DNA of 64,000 bases, from positions 310,001 to 374,000 of the forward strand of contig NZ_KQ954245.1 of the NCBI RefSeq assembly GCF_001519075.1, in the 5' to 3' direction. Positions 45,427 through 54,748 of the stretch are shown here, piece by piece; the stretch's first letter is position 1; every line of letters begins with the position of its first letter. Made by a program: the position numbers and the translations under genes. The notes beneath the pieces were generated by a model that was given only the letters and a program-made list of their open reading frames with translations, had not been told where the DNA came from and made no database searches. Source of the DNA: Novosphingobium fuchskuhlense (GTDB lineage: Bacteria; Pseudomonadota; Alphaproteobacteria; Sphingomonadales; Sphingomonadaceae).

Positions 45427-45741
45427 TCAGTGCATGTGGCCGGCAACAATCGCGTCGAACACCGCCTCGTGCAGGGGCTCGATGAAGGCGCAGCCGGCTT
45501 CGAAGCGGTCGGTCCAGACAACCTTGGCCTGGCGCGGCGGCAGGCCGGGCAGGGTGATCCACACGCATTCGCCCACGCGCAGCCGCTCCATGCCCGCAAG
45601 ACGCAGGCCGTGGCGTGAAAGATCGAGGATCTGGGCGGCAAGCCGCACGATCGTGCGCCGATACTGCACGCGCACCATCAGCGGGCGCCGTTCGGACTGG
45701 CGCTCCTGCTGCGGACGTTGCTCGGACATTTCGGCGGACAT
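45427..45741 (-). CDS. PilZ-domain protein
   Basis: The 104-residue protein has SERRPLMVRVQYRR, fitting the RxxxR box, and ILDLSRHGLRLAG, fitting the DxSxxG box, both key for cyclic-di-GMP binding. A second in-frame ATG exists at 45729. It follows the flavoprotein on the same strand after 38 bases and is divergent from maleylacetoacetate isomerase. It resembles the 39199 PilZ protein in size and simplicity but not in sequence detail. Confidence 0.8.
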   Translation of the reverse strand: MSAEMSEQRPQQERQSERRPLMVRVQYRRTIVRLAAQILDLSRHGLRLAGMERLRVGECVWITLPGLPPRQAKVVWTDRFEAGCAFIEPLHEAVFDAIVAGHMH

Positions 45742-45863
45742 GCAAGCTCCGGCTTGGCTCCCGGGATCGGAAGACCTCTCAGATATACCCCGGCAATGAC
45801 TACTATTCCTTTAACCTCGCGGAAATTATGGCCTGCAGCGAAAACGGAGACTATCTGCCGTCC

Positions 45864-46502
45864 ATGGACTTCGTGCTGCACACCTACTGGCGATCTTCCG
45901 CAGCCTGGCGGGTGCGCACGGCGCTTGCGTTGAAGGGCCTCGCCTGGGAATCCGCTCCGCACAATCTGCGCACCAACGAGCAGACCGCGCCCGGTTACCT
46001 CGCGTGCAATCCGCAAGGGCTTGTCCCGGCGCTAGAAGTGGATGGCGCGGTGCTCACGCAGAGCCTCGCGATCATCGCCTATCTCGACGAGCGCTTTCCC
46101 GAACCGCCGCTGTTGCCGGATGACCCGCTCGAGCGCGCCCGTGTGCGGGCCTTTGCGCTGGCTGTCGCCTGCGATATCCACCCGGTGCAGAACCTCAAGG
46201 TGCTGCGCATGCTGCGCGCGCGCGGTCTCGATCAGGCCGCGGTTGACGGCTGGGCGCGCGAGGTGATCGAGGGCGGCCTTGCCGCCTGCGCCCGCCTGAT
46301 CGAGGACCGCACGGGCCCCTATTGCTTCGGCGCGGCGGTCACCCTTGCCGATATCGTGCTGGTGCCGCAGATGGCCAATGCCCGCCGCTTCGGCGCGCGG
46401 ACCGACTGGCCCCGGCTCGAGGCGATCGAGGCCGCCGCGCTCGCGCATCCCGCCTTTGCCCTGTCGCGCCCCGAGGCCCAGCCCGACGCCGATCCCGCCT
46501 GA
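45864..46502 (+). CDS. maiA: Maleylacetoacetate isomerase (zeta-class GST)
   Basis: The 212-residue protein has the zeta-GST active-site motif RSSAAWRVR at its N-terminus and the thioredoxin-like fold (NPQGLVPALEVDGAVLTQSLAIIAYLDERF). The alpha-helical domain has DIHPVQNLKVL. It isomerises maleylacetoacetate to fumarylacetoacetate in tyrosine/homogentisate or gentisate breakdown. The start ATG 45864 matches the family; ATG 45828 would add 12 residues. No hmgA or fahA lies nearby. Confidence 0.88.
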   Translation: MDFVLHTYWRSSAAWRVRTALALKGLAWESAPHNLRTNEQTAPGYLACNPQGLVPALEVDGAVLTQSLAIIAYLDERFPEPPLLPDDPLERARVRAFALAVACDIHPVQNLKVLRMLRARGLDQAAVDGWAREVIEGGLAACARLIEDRTGPYCFGAAVTLADIVLVPQMANARRFGARTDWPRLEAIEAAALAHPAFALSRPEAQPDADPA

Positions 46503-46537
46503 TTGACATTCGCGCCCCATACGGGAAGGTTGCGCGG

Positions 46538-47761
46538 ATGAACGCCCGTTCGCTCCTTCTCGCCGCCTCCGCCGCGCTCGTTCTGCTCGGCGCGGGGCCA
46601 GTTTCCAGCAAGGCGCCGGTCGATCCGGCTGCCGCGCTCCAGCAGCGGCTGCTCACGCTCGATACGCATCTCGATACGCCCGCCTCGCTTGCACTGCCCG
46701 GCTGGTCGATCACGGAGGCGCATACGGCCGGGGGCGACTACACGCAGGTCGATCTTCCGCGCATGAAGAAGGGCGGGCTCGATGGCGGGTTCTGGGCGAT
46801 CTACACCCCGCAAGGGCCGCTTACCGCCGTCGCCACCCGCAAGGCGCGCGATTTCGCCCTCCTGCGCGCCTCGGCGATCCGCGAGATGGTGGCCGCGCAT
46901 CCTGAAAGTTTCGCGCTGGCCGGCAAGGCCGCCGATGCCGCCGCGATCAAGGCTGCGGGCAAGCGCGTGGTATACCTCTCGATCGAGAATGCGTGGCCGC
47001 TGGGCGATGACCCGGGCCTGCTGCAGAGCTTCCACGCCATGGGCGTGCGCATCGCGGGCTTTGCGCATTTCCGCACCAACCAGTTTGCCGACAGTTCGAC
47101 CGACAAGGCGAAATGGGACGGCCTCAGCCCGCTCGGCGTCCAGCTCCTTGCCGAAATGAACCGGCTCGGGGTTGTTCCCGATCTCTCGCACAGTTCGGAC
47201 CGCGCGCTCGATGATGCGCTGCGCCTTTCAAAGACGCCGATCATCCTCACCCATTCGGGCTGCAAGGCGGTGTTCGATCACCCGCGCAACATCGACGACG
47301 CCCATCTGAAGGCACTCGCCGCGGCGGGCGGGGTCATCCAGATCAATTCGGTCTACGTGAAGGGCCTCAAGCAAAGCCCCGAGCGCGAGGCGGCCATGAA
47401 GGCGCTCGAAGCGAAGTACCCCGAAGACAAGACACTGACCGCCGAACAGCGGCAGACCTACCTTGCCGAGCGCCGCGCCATCGACGCGAAGTTCCCCGAA
47501 CTGCGCGCCAGCTTCGATGATCTGATGGCCAATCTCCTCCACGCGATCGCGGTCGCCGGAGTCGAGCATGTCGGCATCGGTCTCGATTGGGATGGCGGCG
47601 GCGGTGTTGCCGGCCTAGAGGATGTCGCCGATCTGCCGAAGATCACCAAGGCGCTGCTCGCGGCCGGCTACAGCGAAGCCGATGTCGCGAAGATCTGGTC
47701 CGGCAATGTCCTGCGCGTCCTTGCGGCTGCCGAAGCCGCGGCGGAGCGGCCGAAGTCCTGA
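46538..47761 (+). CDS. Membrane dipeptidase (peptidase M19), exported
   Basis: The 407-residue protein has a signal peptide (MNARSLLLAASAALVLLGAG) and the M19 zinc-site motifs: THLDTP, DLSHSSDRALDDAL, THSGCKAVFDHPRN and GIGLDWDGGG. It hydrolyses dipeptides, including those with a D-residue, in the periplasm. ATG 46538 follows GGGAAGG with suitable spacing. It sits 35 bases after maiA, so may share its transcript. The stop codon lies inside a 14-base tandem repeat. Confidence 0.9.
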   Translation: MNARSLLLAASAALVLLGAGPVSSKAPVDPAAALQQRLLTLDTHLDTPASLALPGWSITEAHTAGGDYTQVDLPRMKKGGLDGGFWAIYTPQGPLTAVATRKARDFALLRASAIREMVAAHPESFALAGKAADAAAIKAAGKRVVYLSIENAWPLGDDPGLLQSFHAMGVRIAGFAHFRTNQFADSSTDKAKWDGLSPLGVQLLAEMNRLGVVPDLSHSSDRALDDALRLSKTPIILTHSGCKAVFDHPRNIDDAHLKALAAAGGVIQINSVYVKGLKQSPEREAAMKALEAKYPEDKTLTAEQRQTYLAERRAIDAKFPELRASFDDLMANLLHAIAVAGVEHVGIGLDWDGGGGVAGLEDVADLPKITKALLAAGYSEADVAKIWSGNVLRVLAAAEAAAERPKS

Positions 47762-47796
47762 ACGGCGGGTCCTGAACGGCGGAACCTGAGCAGCGG
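47756..47796. repeat. Three tandem 14-base units across the dipeptidase stop codon
   Basis: The unit TCCTGAACGGCGG plus one spacer base occurs at 47756 and 47770, and a diverged copy ACCTGAGCAGCGG lies at 47784. The TGA of the first unit is the stop codon of the dipeptidase gene. Together they fill most of the gap before the end of the convergent ppx gene. It looks like a small replication-slippage duplication. Confidence 0.75.
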
Positions 47797-47814
47797 GGGG
47801 CGCGCCCTGCGTCC

Positions 47815-49290
47815 TCAGCGCACTTGCGGCTTCAGCCCGAGATGCGCGGCCAGTGTCTTGAGGTCCCGCTCGACCCCTTCGTTCAGGAGCACGGCGATTT
47901 GCGGCTGCACGGTGAGCACCAGCATCCCGTCTTCTACGGTGAGCGCGCTCCCGCTGATGCCTTGCGCGGTGTTGCCGCTGAAGCGGCGGCACAACCGTGT
48001 GGCAAGGCCCCAGGCCTGCGCCTCGCCGAGTTGCTCGGCCGGCGCCAGCCGGCCAAGCTCGACCGGCAGGTCCAGGCGGCCGGTGTTGGCGATCATCGCT
48101 GCCGCCAGCATCGCGCGGTCGGCCGGTGAAGCACCGATCCAGCGCTTGCGCAGCGCCCATTCCCGGGCAAGATCACCGCGCAGGTTGGGCTCGACCATGC
48201 CGGTCGCAAGGCACAGCATCGTCGCGGTCAGTCGCAAGTGCTCGGTGCCCCAGGCTGTCCGCGGCAGGCGCGCCGCCGAAGTCCAGCCCGAAACCATGGC
48301 CGCGGTGCCGGCGGCTATGCCGTATTCGCTGGTAAACGCGGCGGCGCCTGCCACCAAGGGGTCCTGCAGGCGCACGCCCGCTTGCATCCGCTCCCACAGC
48401 AGCCCTTCGCGCAGGCCCCACGAAGAGAATACCAGCCGGGCCGGTTGCAGCGCGCGGATCAGCACGAAGAGCAGGTCCGCGGTATCGGGCAGGGCGGCGA
48501 GGCGAGAACTGGACAGCCCCGGCACCGGTTGCAGCGTTTCGGGCTTGCGGCGCGCGAGGGACTTGGCGATCGCCTGCGCCGGGGCGGCGGCAATCTCGAA
48601 GCCGTGCGGATCGTCGATCGGCCAGCTAACGACAGTCATGGCATGGCGGGCAAAGGCGCGCAGCGAACCACCGACGAGATAGAGCGTCGAGCCCGGGTCG
48701 GCGCGCCAGTCAGCCCGTTTGAGCATCTTGGCCACCGTCTGGCCGAAGGCGCGTTCGCCGCCTGCGCGCAGGGCCGGCAGGCGCAGCGTGCCGAGCGGCA
48801 GCGAGGTGCCGTGGCGGCAGCCGTCTGCATCGATATCGACGAGTTCGAGGCTCCCGCCGCCCAGATCGCCCACCACGCCGCGCGCGGCTGAAAATGCGCC
48901 GATCACGCCATGCGCGCTGGTAATCGCCTCCTCTTCGCCGGAAAGCAGCCGGGGCGTAAGGCCCAGCGCGCGAATCCGCTCAAGAAACGCCTCGCCGTTT
49001 GCCGCATCGCGCACCGCAGCGGTTGCCACCACGTCGACATCGGTGATGCCCTTGAGATCGAGCAGCGTGCGATAGCGGGCAAGGCTGGCAAGCGCGGCGG
49101 CCGAGGCGCGCTGGCCCAGCTTGCCGTTCTCCGCTACGCCTTTGCCCAGCCGCGCGGTGACTTTTTCGTTGTGCAGCACATCGGGCGCGCGTGCCGGCCC
49201 GCCGTAGATGACGAGACGCACGGTGTTCGAACCGATGTCGATGATCGCCCGGGTGGGCACATAGGCAGATGGGCGGCTGAGACGGGTCAT
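47815..49290 (-). CDS. ppx: Exopolyphosphatase / Ppx-GppA family phosphatase
   Basis: The 491-residue protein starts with the actin-like ATPase-fold motif RAIIDIGSNTVRLVIY and has VVGDLGGGSLELVDI and the acidic LLSGEEEAI. These are the key motifs of Ppx/GppA phosphatases, which cut polyphosphate or pppGpp. It lies directly after ppk on the same strand (25-base gap), matching the common ppk-ppx pair. The C-terminal region is longer than in minimal Ppx2 enzymes and includes helical segments such as AAMIANTGRLDLPVELG. Confidence 0.9.
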   Translation of the reverse strand: MTRLSRPSAYVPTRAIIDIGSNTVRLVIYGGPARAPDVLHNEKVTARLGKGVAENGKLGQRASAAALASLARYRTLLDLKGITDVDVVATAAVRDAANGEAFLERIRALGLTPRLLSGEEEAITSAHGVIGAFSAARGVVGDLGGGSLELVDIDADGCRHGTSLPLGTLRLPALRAGGERAFGQTVAKMLKRADWRADPGSTLYLVGGSLRAFARHAMTVVSWPIDDPHGFEIAAAPAQAIAKSLARRKPETLQPVPGLSSSRLAALPDTADLLFVLIRALQPARLVFSSWGLREGLLWERMQAGVRLQDPLVAGAAAFTSEYGIAAGTAAMVSGWTSAARLPRTAWGTEHLRLTATMLCLATGMVEPNLRGDLAREWALRKRWIGASPADRAMLAAAMIANTGRLDLPVELGRLAPAEQLGEAQAWGLATRLCRRFSGNTAQGISGSALTVEDGMLVLTVQPQIAVLLNEGVERDLKTLAAHLGLKPQVR

Positions 49291-49314
49291 TCAACAGGTT
49301 CGGATCGGTTCATG

Positions 49315-51516
49315 TCAGACGTGCGTGGCGCCGCCGCGCCGCAAGGCGAGCTTGGGCACCTTGCTGCCCTTGGTCAGCGCCGCGCCGCGCCCGGAAAGCG
49401 AGGGGTTGGTCATGAAATACCGGTGGACATTGAAGGGCTTGTCGCCCGGATCTGCGCGGTGGTAAGTCCCGTCGTGCTCCAGAATCCAGCTCTGTTCGGT
49501 GTCGAGCAGGTTGGCGAGCATGACTTGGTCGAGCACCTGATCGTGCACCGTCGGGTTCTTGATCGGCACGAGCACCTCGACACGCCGGTCGAGATTGCGG
49601 GTCATCCCGTCGGCTGAGGAAATGAACACCCTGGCCCGCCGGTTGGGCAGTGCCGCACCATTGCCAAAGGCCCAGATCCGGCTGTGCTCCAGGAAGCGGC
49701 CGATCACCGACTTAACCCGGATGCGCTCGGAAAGCCCCGGCACGCCGGGCCTGAGACAGCAGATCCCGCGCACGACGAGGTTGATTTCCACCCCGGCATT
49801 GCTCGCGGCATAGAGCCGATTGATCAACTGGCTGTCGGTCAGCGAATTGAGCTTGGCCCAGATGGTCGCGGGCTTGCCGGCCTGCGCGAACTGGATCTCG
49901 CGGTCGATGCATTCGTAGAGCTTGCGGCGCACCCCGATCGGCGCGATCGCCAGCATCTCGGTGGCCTTGGGCTCGATGTAGCCGGTGATGAAATTGAACA
50001 GCAGGCCCGCATCGCGCCCGAATTTGGGGTCTGCGGTGAAGAAGCTGAGATCGGTGTAGATGCGCGCAGTGACCGGGTGATAGTTGCCCGTGCCGAAGTG
50101 GCAATATGTCCGGTACCCATCGCCCTCGCGGCGCACCACCATTGAAACCTTGGCGTGGGTCTTCCAGTCGACAAAGCCGTAGATCACCTGCACCCCGGCG
50201 CGTTCGAGCTGGCTGGCCCAGTGCAGGTTCTGCTCCTCGTCGAAGCGGGCCTTGAGCTCGACCACCGCCGTGACCGACTTGCCTGCTTCGGCCGCCGCGA
50301 TCAGCGCCGCGATCACCGCCGATTGCTTGCCCGCACGGTACAGGGTCTGCTTGATCGCCACGACATCGGGGTCGGACGCGGCCTGGCGCAGGAAATCGAC
50401 CACCACGTCGAAGCTCTCGAAGGGGTGGTGAATGACCAGATCCTTGGTGCGGATCGCCGCGAAGCAATCGCCATCATGTTCGCGCACGCGCTCGGGGTAG
50501 CGCGGGATGTAGGGCGCGAATTTCAGTTCGGGCCGATCGGTGTCGACAATCACGGAAAGCCCGTTCATCGCCAGCAGTCCGCCGGCCTTGATCACCGTCG
50601 CATGGTCGAGCCGCAGCTTGTCGCGCAGCAGGACTTCGGCTTCGGGGTCGAAGTTTTCCTGCACCTGCAGCAGGATCACCTTTCCGCGCCGCCGCCGCTG
50701 GATCGCGGTGCGGAAGTAGCGCACGAGGTCCTCGGCGTCTTCCTCGATCTCGATATCGCTGTCGCGCAGAACGCGGAAGGTGCCGTGACCCTGAATGCGG
50801 AAACCGGGGAAGAGCTTGCCTGCGCAGCGCAGGATCAGCTCCTCGATGCTGATCCAGCTCGCCGGATCGCCGGGCAGGCGCACAAAGCGCGGCAGCGCGG
50901 GCGGCACGAGGATCATCTCGGTCACCGGCTCCCCGTCCGCCAGCCGGACGAGCGTGAAGAGAATGCCGGTCCCCTGGTTGTTGATGAAGGGGAAGGGATG
51001 CGCCGGGTCGATGGCCTGCGGGGTCAGCGCGGGGAACACGTGCTGCTCGAAATAATGCGCCATCCAATCGGTCTGCGCTTTTTCGAGCTTGCGATCGCCG
51101 ACAATGCGGATGCCCGCGCCATCAAGCTGCGCGGTGAGGTCCGCCAGGATCGTCTGCTGCGCGCGCACCAGTTCATCGACCCCGCGATAGGCGGCCTGCA
51201 ATTGCTGGGTCGGAGTCAGGCCGTCGATCGAGAGCTCGTCGATCCCCTGGCGCACCTGCGCGGCGAGGCCTGCCACGCGCACCATCATGAACTCGTCGAG
51301 GTTGGTGCCGGAAATCGAAAGAAAGCGCAGCCGCTCGAGCAGCGGGTAATTGGGGTTCTGCGCTTCGGCCAGCACGCGCCGGTTGAACGCCAGCCAGCTC
51401 AGCTCGCGGTTGAAGAAGCGGTTCACCGGCAGCGTCACCGCCGCGTCGCCGCGGATCGTGCCGGGCGCTTCGGCCGCTTCGAAGGCGTTGTTCGCCGCAG
51501 TCTGCGGATCATCCAT
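49315..51516 (-). CDS. ppk1: Polyphosphate kinase 1
   Basis: The 733-residue enzyme makes polyphosphate from ATP. Family motifs are NRELSWLAFNRRVL, SGTNLDEFMMVRVAGL, and the two active-site histidines in DWKTHAKVSMVVRR and SVIGRFLEHSRIWAFGNG. The length is typical. ATG 51516 is preferred to the longer open frame from 51609 because it matches the family N-terminus. It forms an operon with ppx. The 5' side opens into a long non-coding gap shared with the sulfate operon. Confidence 0.95.
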   Translation of the reverse strand: MDDPQTAANNAFEAAEAPGTIRGDAAVTLPVNRFFNRELSWLAFNRRVLAEAQNPNYPLLERLRFLSISGTNLDEFMMVRVAGLAAQVRQGIDELSIDGLTPTQQLQAAYRGVDELVRAQQTILADLTAQLDGAGIRIVGDRKLEKAQTDWMAHYFEQHVFPALTPQAIDPAHPFPFINNQGTGILFTLVRLADGEPVTEMILVPPALPRFVRLPGDPASWISIEELILRCAGKLFPGFRIQGHGTFRVLRDSDIEIEEDAEDLVRYFRTAIQRRRRGKVILLQVQENFDPEAEVLLRDKLRLDHATVIKAGGLLAMNGLSVIVDTDRPELKFAPYIPRYPERVREHDGDCFAAIRTKDLVIHHPFESFDVVVDFLRQAASDPDVVAIKQTLYRAGKQSAVIAALIAAAEAGKSVTAVVELKARFDEEQNLHWASQLERAGVQVIYGFVDWKTHAKVSMVVRREGDGYRTYCHFGTGNYHPVTARIYTDLSFFTADPKFGRDAGLLFNFITGYIEPKATEMLAIAPIGVRRKLYECIDREIQFAQAGKPATIWAKLNSLTDSQLINRLYAASNAGVEINLVVRGICCLRPGVPGLSERIRVKSVIGRFLEHSRIWAFGNGAALPNRRARVFISSADGMTRNLDRRVEVLVPIKNPTVHDQVLDQVMLANLLDTEQSWILEHDGTYHRADPGDKPFNVHRYFMTNPSLSGRGAALTKGSKVPKLALRRGGATHV

Positions 51517-51997
51517 GTCAATATGCCCCCCCAGCGTCCACCGCCATGCGGTGGGATGCGGCGCGGCATGATGGCCGATTGCTACCGAGCGATGACATGA
51601 TCGCGGCATAGCACGGGGCGGGCCGGGAAAGGCAAGGGGCGCGGCTTGTTTTTGCCGGTCCAGTCGCGGCGCGCTGTCGCTCGTGCTGCCAGCCGCACCG
51701 AAAACCTTGTCACCGGGCCGCGAGGTAGCCCTCTCAATGTCTATTCATTTCGTCGACATTTTGCCTCATCCGGGCGCTCCCTTATTCTCTACTTTATGAG
51801 TTGAGATATCATCGGGCCGAGGCAGTCGCTGTGATTCGGGTCAAAACCGGTCCGCGGCGAGGGCTGGCTGGCGGATGGGATAGCTTCTCTTTGCGCTGGC
51901 CAAGCAGAACTCTAATGTCTATCGTATTTATTGAGTTTAGTGACGACCCGAAGCCGCTGGGAACCCCTGTCGGCCGACGCAAACGGGAGTACGACGC
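51517..51997. promoter_or_regulatory. Divergent promoter region between ppk and sulfate operon, with a 13-base repeat
   Basis: These 481 bases carry no convincing gene; a 66-codon open frame at 51801-52001 has no recognisable features. Two near-identical elements are present, CTCTCAATGTCTAT at 51731-51744 and CTCTAATGTCTAT at 51910-51922. Each is followed by AT-rich sequence in which TTTATGAGTT and TTTATTGAGTT recur (about 51794 and 51927). They may be duplicate binding sites or promoters for the sulfate operon. No known consensus is claimed. Confidence 0.45.
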
Positions 51998-53041
51998 ATG
52001 ACCACACGCGCCAACAGCCGGCTGCTTCCTCGCCGCGCGGTTCTTGCAGGATCGCTTGCGATGGGGCTGATGCTTGCGGGCTGCTCGTCCGGCGGCGGCA
52101 AGCCGGGTGAGGTCGAGCTGACCAACGTCTCCTACGATCCGACGCGTGAGCTCTATCAGGCGATCAATCCCGCCTTCGCCGCCTACTGGAAGCAGAAGAC
52201 CGGCAAGGACGTCACCTTCCGCATGAGCCATGGCGGCTCGGGCAAGCAGAGCCGCGCGATCATCGACGGGCTCGAGGCCGATGTCGCGACGCTGGCGCTC
52301 GCTTACGACATCGATGCCATTTCGGCGAAGGGCAAGCTGCTCCCTGCCGATTGGCAGAAGGCGCTGCCGGACAACAGCGCGCCCTACACCTCGACCATCG
52401 TGTTCCTCGTGCGCAAGGGCAATCCCAAGGGCATCAGGGACTGGGGCGATCTCGTGAAGCCCGGCGTCGAGGTGATCACCGCCAACCCCAAGACGGGCGG
52501 CGGCGCGCGCTGGAACTTCCTCGCCGCCTGGGCCTGGGGCCGCAAGGCGGGCGGTTCCGACGCCGCGGCCGAAACCTATGTGAAGCAGCTCTTCCAGCAT
52601 GTGCCGGTGCTCGACAGCGGCGCGCGCGGCTCGACTACCACCTTTGTCGAACGCGGCATCGGCGATGTGCTGATCTCGTGGGAAAACGAGGCGTTTCTCG
52701 CCGAGAAGAAGCTGGGCAAGGGCAAGTTCGAGATTGTTATGCCCTCGCTTTCGATCCTCGCCGAGCCGCCCGTCGCGGTGATCAGCGCGAACGCGAAGAA
52801 GCACGGCACAAGCGAAGTGGCCGAGGCCTATCTGCGCTATCTCTACACGCCGGAGGCGCAGACCGCGATCGCGCACAACTTCTACCGCCCGCGCGATCCG
52901 GCGATCGCGCAGCAGTTCAAAGCGCAGTTCCCCGAAATCCCGATGGTCACCATCGACAAGGACTTCGGCGGCTGGGCCAAAGCGCAGAAGACCTTTTTCG
53001 ATGATGGCGGCGTGTTCGACCGCATCTACGCCAAGAAGTAG
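51998..53041 (+). CDS. Sulfate ABC transporter substrate-binding protein (lipoprotein)
   Basis: The 347-residue protein is of the Sbp/CysP type: [52 protein letters not shown], and [20 protein letters not shown]. The last two are sulfate-binding motifs. The N-terminus has a lipobox, LMLAGC with Cys at 29, so it is a membrane-anchored lipoprotein rather than a free periplasmic protein. ATG 51998 follows GGGAG. It leads the operon with CysT, CysW and CysA. Confidence 0.93.
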   Translation: MTTRANSRLLPRRAVLAGSLAMGLMLAGCSSGGGKPGEVELTNVSYDPTRELYQAINPAFAAYWKQKTGKDVTFRMSHGGSGKQSRAIIDGLEADVATLALAYDIDAISAKGKLLPADWQKALPDNSAPYTSTIVFLVRKGNPKGIRDWGDLVKPGVEVITANPKTGGGARWNFLAAWAWGRKAGGSDAAAETYVKQLFQHVPVLDSGARGSTTTFVERGIGDVLISWENEAFLAEKKLGKGKFEIVMPSLSILAEPPVAVISANAKKHGTSEVAEAYLRYLYTPEAQTAIAHNFYRPRDPAIAQQFKAQFPEIPMVTIDKDFGGWAKAQKTFFDDGGVFDRIYAKK

Positions 53042-53061
53042 GCGGGGCAGGGGGCTTCACC

Positions 53062-53913
53062 ATGTCCGCTCCAACTCTGGCCAGCAGGCGCTGGAGGCAG
53101 CCGTCCGTGCTGCCCGGCTTCGGCCTCAGCTTCGGCTTCACGCTCGCGTGGCTGACGCTGATCGTGCTGATCCCGCTGGCCACGATCTTCCTCAAGGCCG
53201 CAGGGCTGGGCTGGTCGGAGTTCCTCGCCGTCGGCTTCAGCCCACGCGCGATGGCCGCCTATCGGCTGAGCTTCGGCACCGCCGCGATGGCGGGCCTCGT
53301 GAACGCGGTGTTCGGCCTGCTCGTTGCCTGGGTCCTCGTGCGCTACGACTTTCCCGGCAAGCAGGTGGTGAGCGCGCTGGTCGATCTGCCGTTCGCGCTG
53401 CCCACCGCGGTTGCCGGCATCGCGCTGACCGCGCTCTATACGCCTGAAGGCTGGATCGGCCAGTTTCTGGAGCCGCTCGGCATCAAGGTCGCGTTTACCT
53501 GGATCGGCATCTCGATCGCGCTCGTCTTCATCGGCCTTCCGTTCGTTGTCCGCTCGGTCGAGCCGGTTCTGGCGGACCTCGGCCGCGAGGTCGAGGAAGC
53601 GGCCGCCACGCTCGGCGCGACGCGCTGGCAGACCTTCCGCCATGTGATCTTCCCCGCGATCGGTCCGGCGCTCCTCACCGGCTTCGCGCTCGCCTTCGCG
53701 CGCGGGGTGGGCGAATACGGCTCGGTGATCTTCATCTCGGGCAACATGCCCGGCCGCACCGAAATCGCGCCCCTGCTCATCGTGACCCAGCTCGAGCAAT
53801 ATGCCTATGCCGGCGCCACCGCGATCGCGGTCGTGATGATGCTGGCCTCCTTCGCGGTGCTGCTGCTCATCAACCTGATCCAGGCCGCGAGCCGGCGGAG
53901 GATGGGCGCATGA
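53062..53913 (+). CDS. cysT: Sulfate ABC transporter permease CysT
   Basis: The 283-residue membrane protein has about six helices and the permease loop EEAAATLGATRWQTFRHVIFPAIGPALLTGFALAFARGVGEYG. It contains the EAA-G contact site for the ATPase. It belongs to the CysT branch of the CysTW pair. It starts 20 bases after the binding protein, with AGGGGG upstream, and its stop overlaps the next start (ATGA). Confidence 0.93.
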   Translation: MSAPTLASRRWRQPSVLPGFGLSFGFTLAWLTLIVLIPLATIFLKAAGLGWSEFLAVGFSPRAMAAYRLSFGTAAMAGLVNAVFGLLVAWVLVRYDFPGKQVVSALVDLPFALPTAVAGIALTALYTPEGWIGQFLEPLGIKVAFTWIGISIALVFIGLPFVVRSVEPVLADLGREVEEAAATLGATRWQTFRHVIFPAIGPALLTGFALAFARGVGEYGSVIFISGNMPGRTEIAPLLIVTQLEQYAYAGATAIAVVMMLASFAVLLLINLIQAASRRRMGA

Positions 53914-54748
53914 GCGGCCGTTCGCCTACCACCGAGGGCCCGCTGGCGCGCGCGCTGCTCATTGCCGCCGCGCTCGGCTTTCTCGGCTTCTTCCTCCTGC
54001 TGCCGCTGCTGACGGTGTTCAGCGAGGCGCTCCGGCAGGGGGCAGGGCCGTTTCTCGATGCGCTGCACACCGCCGACGCGCTGGCCGCGATCCGGCTGAC
54101 CCTGCTGATCGCCGCGATCTCGGTCCCGCTCAACGTCGCCTTCGGGATCGCCGCGAGCTGGGCGATCACCAAGTTCCAGTTCCCCGGCAAGGCGCTCCTG
54201 ATCACGCTGATCGACCTGCCGTTCTCGGTTTCGCCGGTCGTCTCGGGCCTGATCTTCGTGCTGCTGTTCGGCGCCAACGGCCTGTTCGGCGCCTGGCTCG
54301 CCGAGCATGATCTCAAGATCATCTTCGCGGTCCCCGGCATCGTGCTGGCGACTGTTTTCATCACCTTCCCGTTCGTCGCGCGCGAGCTCATCCCGCTCAT
54401 GCTCGAACAGGGCAAGGACGACGAGGAAGCCGCGATCTCGCTGGGCGCAAACGGCTGGCAGACCTTCTGGCATGTCACCCTGCCCAATACCGCTGGGGCC
54501 TGCTCTATGGTGTGCTGCTGTGCAACGCGCGCGCCATGGGCGAGTTTGGCGCGGTCTCGGTCGTCTCGGGCCATATGCGGGGCGAGACCAACACGATGCC
54601 GCTCCATATCGAGATTCTCTACAACGAGTACGATTTCGTCGGCGCCTTCGCGGTCGCCTCTCTCCTTGCGCTGCTCGCGCTGGTGACGCTCGTCGCCAAA
54701 ACCGTGCTTGAGTGGCGCTTCGGCCTCCATGCAGGAGCACGGCATTGA
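53910..54748 (+). pseudogene. cysW: Sulfate ABC transporter permease CysW, frameshifted
   Basis: The first 194 codons read as a CysW permease (LPFSVSPVVSGLIFVLLFGANGLFG, then [22 protein letters not shown]). After AAT at 54486-54488 the frame changes: 54489-54490 reads AC where a three-base Ile codon (ATC in family sequence LPNIRW) is expected. From 54491 the family sequence continues in another frame ([27 protein letters not shown]) to TGA 54746-54748. Without correction the reading frame goes on to 54686 with unrelated residues and loses the last helices. The real C-terminal frame overlaps the cysA start exactly as expected. Either a true one-base deletion or a sequencing error; the rest of the gene is undamaged. 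Confidence 0.85.

Noticed and set aside
51801..52001. 66-codon open frame upstream of the sulfate binding protein
   Set aside because: No clear start signal or similarity to any family I recognise; runs into the next start region.
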